From: Tessaracoccus timonensis
Lineage (GTDB): Bacteria > Actinomycetota > Actinomycetes > Propionibacteriales > Propionibacteriaceae
Direction: 5' to 3'
Length of the DNA stretch: 64,000 nt
Assembly: GCF_900343145.1 (NCBI RefSeq)
Contig: NZ_LT996886.1
Coordinates: 620,001-684,000 of the forward strand
Positions within the stretch are counted from its first letter, which is position 1. Each line of letters starts with the position of its first letter. Positions 52,563 through 61,295 of this stretch are shown piece by piece. Position numbers and translations under genes: made by a program. The notes beneath the pieces were generated by a model. The model saw nothing but the letters and a program-made list of their open reading frames with translations. It was not told the origin of the DNA and searched no databases.

Positions 52563-52898
52563 TCAGTCGGTGGCAACGTGTCCATGCAGTACCTCGGCAA
52601 AAGGCGGCAGATGAGTCTCAACGACATCGCGGACCACGTCGATGTCGACTCCGAAGTACTGGTGCACCAGGATGTTGCGGAACCCCCGAATCTGCGGCCA
52701 GGGGATCTCAGGGTGCGCACCGGTGATCTCATCGGGAAGGTGGTTCACGGCTTCACCGATGATCTGGAGGTTCCGCTCAATCGCATCCTCTGCCATCTCA
52801 GCGATGTCACTCTCGCGGTCCAACGCAGCGACGTACTTCTGGCACCGCTCGACTGCCTTGAGCGCATCAGCGATGCGCTGCTCCGGACTGCGACTCAC
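52563..52898 (-). CDS. hepT: HepT-like HEPN RNase toxin (intact copy)
   Basis: 111 residues, MSRSPEQRIADALKAVERCQ and IRGFRNILVHQYFGVDIDVV with the RX4HXY site. It overlaps mntA by four bases. Full-length relative of the deleted copy at 40212-40418. The sequence downstream (52530-52545) matches that copy up to GGAACGTGGA, then diverges inside the ychF-end-like motif. Confidence 0.88.
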   Translation of the reverse strand: MSRSPEQRIADALKAVERCQKYVAALDRESDIAEMAEDAIERNLQIIGEAVNHLPDEITGAHPEIPWPQIRGFRNILVHQYFGVDIDVVRDVVETHLPPFAEVLHGHVATD

Positions 52899-53224
52899 AG
52901 CGGCACTGCCTCGGCGAGCGCCGACGCGGAGACCGGACGCTTGAGCAGTTGGGCAGGAAACACGTCGATGTCATCGCACTCGAACAGCGCGCGCGTCTCC
53001 TCGAGCAGACCGGATGCACGCATCAGGACGTTCCCTTCGGCAGGGTCCATCTCGACGAGGATGTCGATGTCCGATCCTGCAGTCGCGGTGCCGCGGGCGA
53101 CGGACCCGAACAGCTTCGGGTTAGTCGCACCGTAGCGGTCGAGGAGCATCTGGAACTCGTCACGACGCGCAGCGAGGAGCTCGCGCAGTGCAAGCGTCTC
53201 GGGCGACATGACGGTCTCAGACAT
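52895..53224 (-). CDS. mntA: MntA-like nucleotidyltransferase antitoxin
   Basis: 109 residues from ATG 53222-53224. KLFGSVARGTATAGSDIDIL gives the nucleotidyltransferase site. Nearly identical to 40415-40744 (changes such as ALFECDD for TLFERDD). Forms a complete pair with the HepT behind it. Confidence 0.88.
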   Translation of the reverse strand: MSETVMSPETLALRELLAARRDEFQMLLDRYGATNPKLFGSVARGTATAGSDIDILVEMDPAEGNVLMRASGLLEETRALFECDDIDVFPAQLLKRPVSASALAEAVPL

Positions 53225-53266
53225 GCTTCCAGAGTACCGGCCCTGGCGGCACGTCGACATGGCGCT

Positions 53267-53293
53267 CTACACGTTGAAGCGGAACTCCACCAC
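53267..53293 (-). repeat. ychF-3'-end-like repeat
   Basis: Plus strand CTACACGTTGAAGCGGAACTCC. The minus strand reads GGAACGTGGTGGAGTTCCGC, then TTCAACGTGTAG. It separates the HIT and MntA/HepT cassettes. Confidence 0.85.
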
Positions 53294-53355
53294 GTTCCAT
53301 AGCCGATTTCAGTCTGCACAGCACTCCGATAATTCCACGTGCGCTGCAAAAGGGT

Positions 53356-53796
53356 TCAGGCGACGACCGTCGTTGCCGAGCCGATTCGCACCCCAGCATT
53401 CGCATGATCGCTCGCCGCGACAGGAGAGTCCGTCTCGGGCCAGGTATCCACGCCATCGCCGCTAAGACGCGGCACCACATGGATGTGCCAGTGATCAACC
53501 GACTGATCACTCCCAGGACCGCAGGCGCTCAGCAAATTGACCCCCGTACCCAGCTCCGCCTCGACCATGGCTCGACCAACCACGCTGCACAGCTCGATCA
53601 CCGCATTCCGGGATTCAGACGTCGTATCCAAGACCCCAAGGCAATGCTGCTTCGGCACGACGAGGGTGTGCCCAGCAGTCAGAGCCGAATCAGCCAATGC
53701 CAAGAAGGCAAGCGCGAGATCGCTTTCGGCCACGATCGTCGCGGGGCTCGAGCCAGCGACAATGTCACAAAAGATGCACTCGACGCTGGCCGTCAC
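53356..53796 (-). CDS. HIT-family protein
   Basis: 146 residues from ATG 53794-53796, overlapping the HigA stop (ATGA). CIFCDIVAGSSPATIVAESD is the zinc-type HIT start and SVDHWHIHVVPR the histidine triad. Known: nucleotide hydrolases or transferases (Hint/Fhit/AP4A type). Coupling to a HigA gene makes it a passenger of that cassette. Confidence 0.88.
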   Translation of the reverse strand: MTASVECIFCDIVAGSSPATIVAESDLALAFLALADSALTAGHTLVVPKQHCLGVLDTTSESRNAVIELCSVVGRAMVEAELGTGVNLLSACGPGSDQSVDHWHIHVVPRLSGDGVDTWPETDSPVAASDHANAGVRIGSATTVVA

Positions 53797-54095
53797 GACG
53801 CCCGCTCCAAAGGGGTGATCTCATGCACCTGTTTGGCGATGCGATCCGAAGCCAACTCCAAGTCATAACGCGACTGCAGATTCAGCCAGAACTGCGGCTC
53901 GATACCGAAGTAGCACCCCGAGCACAGCGCCGTATCTGCGGTGATCGCGCGCTTGCCGTGCACGATCTCATTGATCCGGCGCGGGGGCACACCGATCGAG
54001 ACAGCCAGCTGGTGCTGCGTGATGCCGAAGCCCTCGATGAAGTCCTCCATCGAGACCTCACCCGGGTGGATCGGGTCATAGAGCTTGTCATTCAT
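53793..54095 (-). CDS. higA: HigA-type XRE antitoxin, copy 4
   Basis: 100 residues from ATG 54093-54095 (MNDKLYDPIHPGEVSMEDFI). Helix-turn-helix ITQHQLAVSIGVPPRRINEI. Intact, while the toxin upstream is frameshifted. It is closest to copy 3. Confidence 0.85.
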   Translation of the reverse strand: MNDKLYDPIHPGEVSMEDFIEGFGITQHQLAVSIGVPPRRINEIVHGKRAITADTALCSGCYFGIEPQFWLNLQSRYDLELASDRIAKQVHEITPLERAS

Positions 54096-54103
54096 GGTGC
54101 ACC

Positions 54104-54384
54104 TCAGTGGTAGTCCCCGATGATCACGTTCTCAGGGCCAGCGTCAGTCCACACGAAACAAATTCTCCACTGGTCGTTGATCCGAATGCTGTGCCGCCCC
54201 TGGCGATCGCCCTCAACGCTTCAAGTCGATTCCCTGGAGGCACCCGAAGCGAGTTGAGCGACGGCGCGGCATCGAGCAGACGCAATTTCCGGTTCGCAGC
54301 CTTGTGAATCCGCGGATCGATCCGGGGCACCCGCTCACACAGCCAGACAAGCTCCGTGTCACGGTTACCGAAGGATCTGATCTC
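54104..54384 (-). pseudogene. higB: HigB toxin, copy 4, frameshifted
   Basis: Reads SFGNRDTELVWLCERVPRID and LLDAAPSLNSLRVPPGNRLE, then loses one base within GAAGCGTTGAGGGCGATCG. QGRHSIRINDQWRICFVW-like coding continues in the next frame to GDYH and stop. The usual GTG start is also changed to GAG. Third independent inactivation among the four copies. Confidence 0.75.
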
Positions 54385-54424
54385 ACACCAAACATGACGT
54401 GCATGACGCGTCGCGTCAATAACG

Positions 54425-54450
54425 CTAGACATTGAATCTAAACTCCACGA
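54425..54450 (-). repeat. ychF 3' end (reference copy of the repeat)
   Basis: Last codons of intact ychF: GTGGAGTTTAGATTCAATG then TCTAG (V-E-F-R-F-N-V-stop), followed by CGTTATTGACGC, which also follows the repeat at 40212. Confidence 0.9.
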
Positions 54451-55498
54451 CATCCCCGTCGGCCATGACGTAGTCCTTGCCTTCGAGTCGCATCTTACCA
54501 GCTGCTTTCACGGCGGCTTCGGAGCCGAGCTCGTCGAGGTCGTCGAAGCTCATGACTTCGGCCTTGATGAAGCCCTTTTGGAAGTCGGTGTGGATCACGC
54601 CTGCGGCTTCGGGAGCCGTCCAGCCCTTCTTGATGGTCCAGCCGCGCGCCTCCTTCGGGCCTGCGGTGAGGTACGACTGCAGACCGAGCGTGTCGTAACC
54701 GACGCGGGCCAGCACGTCGAGGCCGGGCTCGTCGATGCCCATGTCAGCGAGGAATTCCCGCGCCTCGCCCTCCTCCATCTCGACGAGTTCCGCCTCGAAC
54801 TTCGCGTCGAGGAAGATGGCCTCGGCAGGCGCGACGATCTCGCGCATCCGGGCCTTGAGGTCGTCGTCGGCGAGCTCCTCCTGCGAGCAGTTGAACACGT
54901 AGATGTACGGCTTGGCGGTGAGGAGGTGCAGCTCGTAAAGGAGTTCGTGGTCGAGGTCGGCCTTGCGCACCGGCACCCCCGCCTCGAGCGCTTCCTTCGC
55001 CGCGACGAACGCCTCGAACTTCGGCCGCACTTCCTTCTTGATGCGCGCCTCCTTGTCGACGCGTGGCAGCGCCTTCTCGACGGTCTGGAGGTCCGCCAGG
55101 ATCAGCTCGGTGTTGATGGTGTCAATGTCGTTGGCGGGGTTGACCTTGCCGTCGACGTGGAGGATGTCGTCGTCCTCAAACACGCGCGTGACTTGGCAAA
55201 TCGCGTCGGCCTCACGGATGTTGGCGAGGAAGGCGTTACCCATACCCTCGCCCTCGCTGGCGCCCTTCACGATGCCCGCGATGTCGACGAAGCTCACCGT
55301 CGCGGGGATGATCTTCTCCGACTTGTAGATCTCCGCCAGACGCGGCAACCGCGGATCCGGCACCCCGACGACGCCGACGTTGGGCTCGATCGTCGCGAAC
55401 GGGTAGTTCGCCGCGAGCACGTCATTGCGGGTCAGAGCGTTGAACAGGGTTGACTTGCCGGCGTTGGGAAGACCGACGATTCCAATCGTTAGTGCCAC
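54425..55498 (-). CDS. ychF: Redox-regulated ATPase/GTPase YchF (OLA1-type), intact
   Basis: 357 residues from GTG 55496-55498, the usual length. G1 [10 protein letters not shown]3 [17 protein letters not shown], then the NCSQEE-type region replacing the guanine-specific NKxD (ATP preference), and the TGS domain at the end ([20 protein letters not shown]). Universally conserved translation-associated P-loop protein. Its 3' end provides the sequence repeated throughout the cassette region. Confidence 0.95.
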   Translation of the reverse strand: MALTIGIVGLPNAGKSTLFNALTRNDVLAANYPFATIEPNVGVVGVPDPRLPRLAEIYKSEKIIPATVSFVDIAGIVKGASEGEGMGNAFLANIREADAICQVTRVFEDDDILHVDGKVNPANDIDTINTELILADLQTVEKALPRVDKEARIKKEVRPKFEAFVAAKEALEAGVPVRKADLDHELLYELHLLTAKPYIYVFNCSQEELADDDLKARMREIVAPAEAIFLDAKFEAELVEMEEGEAREFLADMGIDEPGLDVLARVGYDTLGLQSYLTAGPKEARGWTIKKGWTAPEAAGVIHTDFQKGFIKAEVMSFDDLDELGSEAAVKAAGKMRLEGKDYVMADGDVVEFRFNV

Positions 55499-55536
55499 GC
55501 CTGCCGAGTCTATTACCCGCAGCCCTACCCGCCTAG

Positions 55537-56085
55537 TTACACCTGCCCTGCCACGCCACAGGGCTTTTGCAACACCGGGTCGCGATGCACTGCCTTGCCG
55601 ACGATGAAGTCGACGTACCCGACGCGCTCCCACCCGTGCTTGGCATAGAACCGCTGGGCGCGATGGTTGTCGTAGTTCACATTCAGCCACAGTCCCTCGA
55701 CACCTCGCTCGACGGCGCGATGCTCGGCGGCCTCGAGCAGCGCGGCGGCCACACCCTGCCCATGGGACTCATGCCGCACGTAACACTTCGACAGCAACCC
55801 CGACGTCGCGAGTGTGACGCCCAACTCAGGGGCGGGGGCACCGTCGGAATCAAAGAAGAGCAGCACATAGCCGAGCAGGCGCGTGTCGTCGCTAGCCACG
55901 AGCACGTCGCGCTCCGGGTGGGCGAGATGCTCGGCGAATCGCTGGGCGGTGAGGTGCTCGTCGATGTAGGCGCGCATGTCGTACTCGCTGAGGGAGGGCG
56001 GGCAGGCCATGGGGAATGTTTCGACGGCGAGGTCGGCGACGGCGGTGGCTTCGTCGCGGCGCGCCTGCCTGATGTGGTAGCTCAT
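55537..56085 (-). CDS. GNAT-family N-acetyltransferase
   Basis: 182 residues (MSYHIRQARRDEATAVADLA). LSKCYVRHESHGQGVAAALL is the acetyl-CoA loop (H-x-x-G-x-G/A), and NVNYDNHRAQRFYAKHGWER the C-terminal strand and helix. Resembles ribosomal-protein or small-molecule acetyltransferases. Divergent from the siderophore operon. Confidence 0.88.
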   Translation of the reverse strand: MSYHIRQARRDEATAVADLAVETFPMACPPSLSEYDMRAYIDEHLTAQRFAEHLAHPERDVLVASDDTRLLGYVLLFFDSDGAPAPELGVTLATSGLLSKCYVRHESHGQGVAAALLEAAEHRAVERGVEGLWLNVNYDNHRAQRFYAKHGWERVGYVDFIVGKAVHRDPVLQKPCGVAGQV

Positions 56086-56140
56086 GCTTCTCCCTCTCCA
56101 GCAAGAAAACTATTAGGAAATGTTTGCGTATCGAAATTAC

Positions 56141-56159
56141 GTAGGTTAGGCTCCCCTAA
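56141..56159. promoter_or_regulatory. DtxR/IdeR iron box
   Basis: GTAGGTTAGGCTCCCCTAA, 16 of 19 matches to the consensus TTAGGTTAGGCTAACCTAA, 41 bases before the binding-protein start. Same regulator as at 11189 is likely. Confidence 0.82.
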
Positions 56160-56200
56160 GTCGCGACATATGAAACCCATCGCACTTGAGAAAGACCGAG

Positions 56201-57181
56201 ATGAAACTACAACGTCTGGCCGCCCTTGTCGCCGCAGGGCTCGTCGGCCTTGCTGCCTGCTCCCCCAGCAGCAACGAGGGCACCACGTCCTCGACGGAAC
56301 CCAGCGCATCCAATAGCCCCACCCAGGTCACCGACGCGCGAGGCACCGTCGACGTGCCCTCCAGCCCCCAGCACGTCGTCGCCACTGACAACCGCATCTT
56401 CCAAACGCTGCAGGCCTGGGACGTGAAGCTCGTGGCTGCCCCCAAGAAGCTCATCCCCAGCAGCAACGCGTACAAGAAGGACGACGCCATCGTCGACCTC
56501 GGCAACCACCGCGAACCCAATTTGGAAGCGATCGTCGCGACGAAGCCTGACCTCGTCTTGAACGGCCAGCGTTTCGCACAGCACTACGACGCCATCAAGA
56601 AGCTCACTCCCGACGCGGCGCTCGTCGATACCGATATCTCCCCTGACAAGCCCCTCGACGAAGAACTGAAGCGCCAGACCACCCTGCTGGGCGACATCTT
56701 CGGTAAGCAGGACGAGGCGAAGCAGCTCAACGCCGACCTCGACGCCGCCATCAAGCGAGTCAAGGACGCGAACAAGTCGGAGAAGTTCATGGCCGTCATC
56801 ACCTCCGGTGGCGAGATCAACTACGCCGCGCCCGGCAAGGGCCGCACGCTCGGTCCCGTCTTCAAGGTTCTCGGGCTCACCCCCGCCCTCGAGACCGACG
56901 GCTCGACGGACCACACCGGCGACGACATCTCCGTCGAAGCCATCGCCCAGTCGAACCCCGACTGGATCCTCGTGATGGACCGCGACGCGGCCGTGAACGC
57001 CGACGACGAGAAGTACAAGCCGGCGCACGAGCTGCTCAAGGAGTCGGCGGCGCTCAAAAACGTCACCGCGGTGAAGAAGGACCAGATCGTCTACATGCCA
57101 CAAGACACGTACATCGACGAGAGCATCCAGACCTACACCAAGTTCTTCAACGACTTGGCAGACGCCATGGAAAAGGCATAA
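56201..57181 (+). CDS. Siderophore-binding lipoprotein (YclQ/FatB-type)
   Basis: 326 residues from ATG 56201 (MKLQRLAALVAAGLVGLAAC with lipobox LAAC). The mature part has VVATDNRIFQTLQAWDVKLV, NLEAIVATKPDLVLNGQRF and AIAQSNPDWILVMDRDAAVN, features of catecholate-type binding proteins such as YclQ or FatB. First gene of an iron-boxed operon with two permeases and an ATPase. Confidence 0.9.
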   Translation: MKLQRLAALVAAGLVGLAACSPSSNEGTTSSTEPSASNSPTQVTDARGTVDVPSSPQHVVATDNRIFQTLQAWDVKLVAAPKKLIPSSNAYKKDDAIVDLGNHREPNLEAIVATKPDLVLNGQRFAQHYDAIKKLTPDAALVDTDISPDKPLDEELKRQTTLLGDIFGKQDEAKQLNADLDAAIKRVKDANKSEKFMAVITSGGEINYAAPGKGRTLGPVFKVLGLTPALETDGSTDHTGDDISVEAIAQSNPDWILVMDRDAAVNADDEKYKPAHELLKESAALKNVTAVKKDQIVYMPQDTYIDESIQTYTKFFNDLADAMEKA

Positions 57182-57191
57182 TCCATAACCG

Positions 57192-58217
57192 ATGACCACC
57201 ATCACCCAGCCCAGAACCGCGACGCGAACCGCCACACTGCCACGCGCCCAACGAGCCACCGCCGCTCGGCCTGCGCACCAGCTCTCGTGGCGGTTCGCCG
57301 TCGCGGCTCTTGGCACTGCCGGGCTGGTGCTGGCGTCGTTGTTCGTCGGCGTCTACGACGTGTTCGGCTCCACCGACGGCGCCCAGATGTTTGCGATCAC
57401 CCGCATCCCGCGCACGCTGGCGCTGGTGCTGGCGGGGGCCGCGATGGCGATGTCTGGCCTCGTCATGCAGCAACTCACGCAGAACCGTTTCGTCGAACCC
57501 ACCACCACCGGCACCACCGAATGGGCCGGGCTCGGGCTGCTGCTGGTGATGATCGTCGCGCCGGGCGCATCGCTGCTGACCAAGATGGTGGTGGCGGTGC
57601 TGGCGGCCTTCGTCGGCACGATGGTGTTCTTCTTTATTTTGCGACGGGTCACCCTCCGCTCGGCGGTGATCGTGCCGATCATCGGCTTGATGCTGGCCGC
57701 GGTGGTCGGCGCGTGCTCGTCGTACATCGCGCTCAGCACCAACATGCTCCAGAGCATGGGCGTGTGGTTCCTCGGCTCGTTCACGTCGGTGGTGCAGGGC
57801 CAGTACGAACCGCTGTGGGCGATCGTCGCCGTCGCCATCGCCGTGTTCATCGCGGCGGACCGGTTCACCGTCGCGGGTCTCGGCGAGGACATCGCCACCA
57901 ACGTCGGGCTCAACTACCGCCGCGTGGTGCTCGTCGGCACCGGCCTCATCGCGGCTGCGACGGGCATCGTCACCGTCGTGATCGGCAATCTTCCGTTCCT
58001 TGGGCTGATCGTGCCGAACATCGTGTCGCTGTACCGCGGCGACAACCTACGCTCCAACCTGCCGTGGGTGTGCCTGCTCGGCATCGCGGCGGTGACCCTC
58101 GCCGACATCATCGGGCGGGTCATCATCATGCCGTTCGAGGTGCCCGTCGGCACGATTTTGGCCATGGTGGGCTCGGTCGTGTTCATCGCGCTGCTCCTGC
58201 GAGGGCGTCGTGCCTGA
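57192..58217 (+). CDS. FecCD-family siderophore permease (YclN/FatD-type)
   Basis: 341 residues, polytopic after a basic N-terminus. ITRIPRTLALVLAGAAMAMS, MQQLTQNRFVEPTTTGTTEW and GNLPFLGLIVPNIVSLYRGD are the family blocks. It overlaps the next gene by eight bases. The TTTGTTEWAG variant is typical of the YclN/FatD/CeuB branch. Confidence 0.9.
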   Translation: MTTITQPRTATRTATLPRAQRATAARPAHQLSWRFAVAALGTAGLVLASLFVGVYDVFGSTDGAQMFAITRIPRTLALVLAGAAMAMSGLVMQQLTQNRFVEPTTTGTTEWAGLGLLLVMIVAPGASLLTKMVVAVLAAFVGTMVFFFILRRVTLRSAVIVPIIGLMLAAVVGACSSYIALSTNMLQSMGVWFLGSFTSVVQGQYEPLWAIVAVAIAVFIAADRFTVAGLGEDIATNVGLNYRRVVLVGTGLIAAATGIVTVVIGNLPFLGLIVPNIVSLYRGDNLRSNLPWVCLLGIAAVTLADIIGRVIIMPFEVPVGTILAMVGSVVFIALLLRGRRA

Positions 58218-59271
58218 GCTCGCCGTCGACGCCGCTCCTGCACCTACCCCCACCCGCCAGCGCCGCACCCGCACCAGTTCCGGCGCATTCCCGACGGTGG
58301 GCCACCGCCGCCGGTATTGGATGATTTTCACGGGCATGCTGGTGGCTGCAGCGCTGTTCGTCTTTGGCAACCTGGCTTGGGGGAACCCCATGCCGCTCGG
58401 CACCGAGGGTTGGTGGCTGATCGCGAAACTGCGGGTCACCAACATGGCAGTGATCGTCGTGGTGGCGTTTTGCCAAGGCCTCGCCACCGTCGCATTTCAC
58501 ACCATCACAAACAACCGCATCATCACGCCGTCGATCATGGGCTTCGAGTCGCTGTACCGCCTGGTGCAGACCGTCGCCGTGTTCGTCTTCGGCGCCGCGG
58601 GCGTCGCGATGGTGCAAAGCGTGTGGCAGTACCTCTCGCAGGTGACGCTCATGGTGGGGTTCGCGGCCATGCTGTACGGCTGGCTGCTCACCGGCAAGCG
58701 CGCGAACCTGCACCTCATGCTGCTCATCGGCATCGTGCTCGGCACCGGGATGGGCGCGATCGCAACGTTCCTCCAGCGCCTCCTCACGCCCAGCGACTTC
58801 GACATCCTCACCGCGCGCCTCATCGGCTCCATCGCGAACTCCGACGCCACCTACCTCCCCGTGGCCGTGCCGCTGGCGGCGTTCGCCGGCGGGGGCCTCT
58901 GGGTGATGTCCAGAAAGCTCGACGTGTTGGCGCTCGGGCGAGCCACCGCCGCCAACCTGGGGGTGGATCACCGCCGCAACTCCATCGTCGTGTTACTGCT
59001 AGTGGCGGTGCTGATGGCGGTGTCGACGTCGCTGGTGGGGCCGATGGCGTTCCTGGGGTTCCTGATTGCCATGATCTCCTATCAGCTGGCCGACACGCAC
59101 GACCACCGCTACGTGTTCCCCATGGTGTGGTTAACCGGCATTGTTACCCTTGCTGGGGCGTATTTCGTGCTGAAGCATCTGTTCTATGCTGAGGGCTCCG
59201 TCGGCATCATTATCGAGGCCGTCGGCGGCACCTTCTTCCTCATCTACGTGCTGCGAAAGGGGCGCCTGTGA
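58210..59271 (+). CDS. FecCD-family siderophore permease (YclO/FatC-type)
   Basis: 353 residues from GTG or ATG near 58210. NNRIITPSIMGFESLYRLVQ and GPMAFLGFLIAMISYQLADT are the conserved segments of the second permease of this branch. Its stop overlaps the ATPase start by four bases. Forms the channel with the preceding gene product. Confidence 0.88.
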   Translation: MPELAVDAAPAPTPTRQRRTRTSSGAFPTVGHRRRYWMIFTGMLVAAALFVFGNLAWGNPMPLGTEGWWLIAKLRVTNMAVIVVVAFCQGLATVAFHTITNNRIITPSIMGFESLYRLVQTVAVFVFGAAGVAMVQSVWQYLSQVTLMVGFAAMLYGWLLTGKRANLHLMLLIGIVLGTGMGAIATFLQRLLTPSDFDILTARLIGSIANSDATYLPVAVPLAAFAGGGLWVMSRKLDVLALGRATAANLGVDHRRNSIVVLLLVAVLMAVSTSLVGPMAFLGFLIAMISYQLADTHDHRYVFPMVWLTGIVTLAGAYFVLKHLFYAEGSVGIIIEAVGGTFFLIYVLRKGRL

Positions 59272-60023
59272 TCTCCGTCAACGCCGCTGGCAAGCGCTAC
59301 ACCGACGAGGTGCGCATCGGCCCCGTCGACCTCGACATCCCGGCAGGCGGGGTGACGGCCCTCGTCGGGCCGAATGGTGCGGGGAAATCTACGCTGCTGA
59401 CGATGATCGGGCGCCTGCTGGGCATGGATGAGGGCAGCATCGAGGTGGCGGGCCTCGACGTGGCCACCACGAAGTCTCAGGACCTCGCGAAAGTGCTGTC
59501 GATTCTGCGACAGGAGAACCACTTCATCACCCGACTGACGGTGCGGCAGCTCGTCGGGTTCGGGCGGTTTCCCCACTCGGGCGGGCGGCTCACGGAGCCC
59601 GATGAGCGGATCATCGACGACGCCATCGACTTCCTCGACCTGAGCGACTTGGAGGGACGCTACCTCGACGAGCTCTCCGGCGGGCAGCGACAGCGGGCGT
59701 ACGTCGCGATGGTGCTCGCGCAAGACACCGACTACGTGCTGCTCGACGAGCCGCTCAACAACCTCGACATGGCGCACGCCGTGCACATGATGCGCCACCT
59801 GCGCAGCATCGCCACCGAGCTCGGCCGCACCGTTGTCATTGTGCTGCACGACATCAACTTCGCCGGCGCCTATGCTGACCGCATCTGCGCCATGAAACAC
59901 GGCCAGGTGCAGGCCTTCGGCACGCCGGAGGAGATCATGCGCTCCGACGTGCTGACCAGCATCTTTGATACCCCCGTCGACGTGATCCCCAGCCACCGGG
60001 GTCCCGTCGCGGTGTACTTCTGA
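59268..60023 (+). CDS. Siderophore ABC transporter ATP-binding protein (YclP/FatE-type)
   Basis: 251 residues from GTG 59268. Walker A GPNGAGKST, signature LSGGQRQRAYVAM, Walker B YVLLDEPLNNLD and switch His in VLHDINFAGAYAD. Last gene of the operon. No terminator hairpin was evident before the convergent M18 gene 21 bases on. Confidence 0.92.
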   Translation: MISVNAAGKRYTDEVRIGPVDLDIPAGGVTALVGPNGAGKSTLLTMIGRLLGMDEGSIEVAGLDVATTKSQDLAKVLSILRQENHFITRLTVRQLVGFGRFPHSGGRLTEPDERIIDDAIDFLDLSDLEGRYLDELSGGQRQRAYVAMVLAQDTDYVLLDEPLNNLDMAHAVHMMRHLRSIATELGRTVVIVLHDINFAGAYADRICAMKHGQVQAFGTPEEIMRSDVLTSIFDTPVDVIPSHRGPVAVYF

Positions 60024-60044
60024 GGGTCACCGTTTGCGGAAGTT

Positions 60045-61295
60045 TCAGCCCGCCCAGTAGGCGCCGAGCGCGCGCGACAGGTAGCCCGGATCTTCCACCC
60101 CGCATAGCTCGCGGGCGGAGTGCATCGACAGCAGACCGACGCCGACGTCGACGGTGGTGATGCCGAGCCTGGTGGCCGTGATGGGGCCGATGGTGGTGCC
60201 ACAAGGCATGGCGTTGTTGCTCACGAACGGCTGGGTGGGTACGTCGGCGCGCTTGCACGCGTCCAACCAGATGGCGGTGCCGACGGCGTCGGAGGCGTAA
60301 TGCTGCTGGGCGTTGAGTTTGAGCAACGGGCCCTGGTTGGGCTGCGGGCGCACCACCGGGTCGTGGTGGTTCGGGTAGTTGGGGTGGACGAGGTGGCCGG
60401 TGTCGGCGGACACACAGCTGGAGCGCGCGGTGAAGGCGCGGCTGGCGTCAGCGTCGAGGCCGTAGCCAGCGGCGATTCGAGTGAGCATGTCGTCGAGGAT
60501 CGGGCCTGCGGCGCCGGAGGTGGTGCCGGAGCCCACCTCTTCGTGGTCGAAGGCGGCGAAGATCTGCACGTCGGAGGTGGCTTCGGCGCGTTCCATGGCG
60601 ACGAGGGCGGCGTGGGTGCAGGCGAGGTTGTCCAAGCGCGAGGACGCGAAGAACTCCTGGTTGAGCCCGATCACCTGTGGGGCCTGCGTGTCGAAGGTGT
60701 AGAGATCGTGGAATGCGACGTCGGAGCGCTCGACGCCGGCGAGCTCGGCGAGGTGGCCGAGCAGTCCCCCGTTCGGCACCGTGGTGAGGATGGGCTGCAG
60801 GTGCGTCTGCTTGTCGAGGTGGAGGGCGTCGTTGACTCCCCTGTCGAGGTGCACGGCCAGCTGCGGAATGCGGCAGATGGGCCCGGACTGCACGAGGTGC
60901 TGTTCCCCGTCGGTGGTGACGAGGCGCCCGGCGATGCCGAGGTCGCGGTCGAGCCACGAGTTGAGCAGCGGGCCACCGTAGATTTCAACGCCGATCTGCG
61001 TCCACCCTGCCGACTGCAGCAACTCCCCCGGCTTCACTTTGAAGGCGGGAGAATCGGTGTGCGTGCCGACGATGCGTGCGCCGGCTTCGCCGGAGAGGGT
61101 CTCCGGCGCGATCCACGCGACGACGGCACCCTGCCGCACGATGAAGTACTTGCCGGCGATGCTCTGCCAGGGCTTGCGCTCGTCGAGCTGAGTGAACCCG
61201 GCACTGACAAGGCGCTCAGCGATGTTGGCAGCCGCGTGGTACGAGGTGGGCGAGGAGCTGACGAAGTGGGCGAGGTCCGCGATGTGGTCGAGCAT
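60045..61295 (-). CDS. M18-family aspartyl aminopeptidase
   Basis: 416 residues from ATG 61293-61295. Metal and catalytic blocks: VGTHTDSPAFKVKP (His and Asp), DHEEVGSGTTSGA (Glu pair), ADTGHLVHPNY and the C-terminal GLLSMHSARELCGVED with its His. Two-zinc cytosolic exopeptidase removing N-terminal acidic residues. Complete length. Confidence 0.92.
   Translation of the reverse strand: MLDHIADLAHFVSSSPTSYHAAANIAERLVSAGFTQLDERKPWQSIAGKYFIVRQGAVVAWIAPETLSGEAGARIVGTHTDSPAFKVKPGELLQSAGWTQIGVEIYGGPLLNSWLDRDLGIAGRLVTTDGEQHLVQSGPICRIPQLAVHLDRGVNDALHLDKQTHLQPILTTVPNGGLLGHLAELAGVERSDVAFHDLYTFDTQAPQVIGLNQEFFASSRLDNLACTHAALVAMERAEATSDVQIFAAFDHEEVGSGTTSGAAGPILDDMLTRIAAGYGLDADASRAFTARSSCVSADTGHLVHPNYPNHHDPVVRPQPNQGPLLKLNAQQHYASDAVGTAIWLDACKRADVPTQPFVSNNAMPCGTTIGPITATRLGITTVDVGVGLLSMHSARELCGVEDPGYLSRALGAYWAG

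Noticed and set aside
34683-54450. A classical integron
   Set aside because: No integron integrase and no attC-type R/L box structure were found. The repeats match the ychF end instead, so the likeness to an integron is only in layout.
56207-57316. 369-codon open frame opposite the siderophore-binding protein
   Set aside because: Shadow frame of a lipoprotein gene with a proper signal peptide and iron box.
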